Part shown: positions 63,705 to 64,000 of the stretch, piece by piece
Layout of the letters: each line of letters opens with the position of its first letter
Numbering within the stretch: the first letter of the stretch is position 1
Assembly: GCF_903994035.1 (NCBI RefSeq)
Contig: NZ_CAJEWB010000007.1
Span: 24,628-88,627 of the forward strand
Length of the DNA stretch: 64,000 nt
Direction of reading: 5' to 3'
DNA from: Phocicoccus pinnipedialis
GTDB lineage: Bacteria; Bacillota; Bacilli; Staphylococcales; Salinicoccaceae
The notes under the pieces: model-generated
What the model was told of the DNA's origin: nothing
What the model saw: only the letters and a program-made list of their open reading frames with translations
Database searches by the model: none
Translations under genes and position numbers: made by a program

Positions 63705-63986
63705 CTTTTATTCCAAATTCCTTTTTCTCGGCATAAACAGATCTCTCCTGTAAATTCAGAAAAAAACAAAAAATCTCCATTTCATGATTTTTTAAAAATG
63801 AAATTTTAGAAAACAAAACAGGGAGTGTCTAGATATTAACTTAATCATTTAACATTAAATTTTCTTCGTAAAAAAACCCCACTCAAATAATGAAAGGGTT
63901 ATCTTTTTAATATCTAATAATTTATATTCCAGTTTTTTTATACTGATTGAACATACTATAAAATATTCAATAAAAGGGGGGGTAAG
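63705..63986. other. gene-free AT-rich stretch before the right-edge gene
   Basis: I see no credible gene. Short inverted repeats are present (ATTTCAT ... ATGAAAT near 63780-63807; AACCC ... GGGTT near 63875-63900), the latter followed by T-rich sequence, so it could be a weak terminator. A TATAAA at 63957-63962 may be the -10 of the next gene. Confidence 0.3.
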
Positions 63987-64000
63987 ATGCAACTTAAAAA
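63987..64000 (+). CDS. start of a gene cut by the right edge
   Basis: ATG 63987 is preceded by AAAGGGGGG, a very strong ribosome site, and continues as CAA CTT AAA to the end of the window (MQLK). Too short to identify. Confidence 0.45.

Noticed and set aside
63947..63962. TTGAAC/TATAAA as promoter of the right-edge gene
   Set aside because: Only 4 bases separate the two elements; the -10 alone may be real but the pair is not a promoter.

Overview
The window is a low-GC Firmicute chromosome segment that looks like the family Staphylococcaceae. The strongest taxonomic signal is the run purB / pcrB-pcrA-ligA-camS / gatC-gatA-gatB / dgkB / TrmA-family rRNA methyltransferase, together with a class I aldolase of staphylococcal type, a NETI-motif protein after a UPF0316 protein, and a CamS lipoprotein. 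I cannot fix the genus from sequence alone; a relative outside Staphylococcus proper (for example Nosocomiicoccus, Jeotgalicoccus or Macrococcus-like) is a guess. Most genes start with ATG behind a clear GGAGG-type site, many transcription units end in strong hairpin terminators, and convergent genes often share one. I found no rRNA, tRNA, CRISPR array or complete insertion sequence.

Layout. 1-10.8 kb: NRDE protein (cut by the left edge), an RluA-type pseudouridine synthase, aldolase, LuxS, an orphan MsmX-like ATPase, a purine deaminase-like enzyme, xpt-pbuX, nitroreductase, prephenate dehydratase and an ABC exporter. 10.9-18 kb: ddl, pepT, a 14-TM drug exporter, a methyltransferase, an unannotated 44-residue ORF with its own promoter, a VOC protein and a YitT protein. 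18-23 kb: a pyroglutamate module (pxpB-pxpC-pxpA, a NRAMP-type transporter, pcp, then nagB). 23.2-27 kb: a heterodimeric BmrC/BmrD-type exporter behind a leader-peptide/terminator attenuator. 27-35 kb: NatAB-type ABC exporter, VanZ-like protein, siderophore-binding-type lipoprotein, M23 peptidase, CapA-type phosphatase, Fe-alcohol dehydrogenase and a Nudix hydrolase. 35-38 kb: zinc-binding lipoprotein with a Zur-box promoter, divergent from a cysteine-poor L33 gene (rpmG), then folD and a YolD gene with a LexA-box promoter. 38-60 kb: housekeeping genes (ppaC, pncB-nadE, purB, pcrBA-ligA-camS, gatCAB, dgkB, two TrmA-family methyltransferases). 61.8-64 kb: AT-rich accessory tail with decayed genes, including an HNH endonuclease with three in-frame stops, a HTH-like protein and the start of another gene at the right edge.

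How the parts fit. Pcp frees N-terminal 5-oxoproline from peptides and PxpABC would hydrolyse it to glutamate, so the 18-23 kb block reads as a salvage unit. pncB-nadE make NAD, which LigA uses. GatCAB corrects mischarged Gln/Asn-tRNA. Three stress-response promoters can be read directly: Zur (zinc), LexA (SOS) and the antibiotic-type attenuator ahead of the BmrCD pair. I did not identify a wholly new defence or mobile system. The best candidates for unreported biology are the attenuator, the zinc-linked arrangement with a structured rpmG leader, the 44-residue ORF, a small membrane protein with a possible -1 frameshift site, and the nonsense-interrupted HNH gene.
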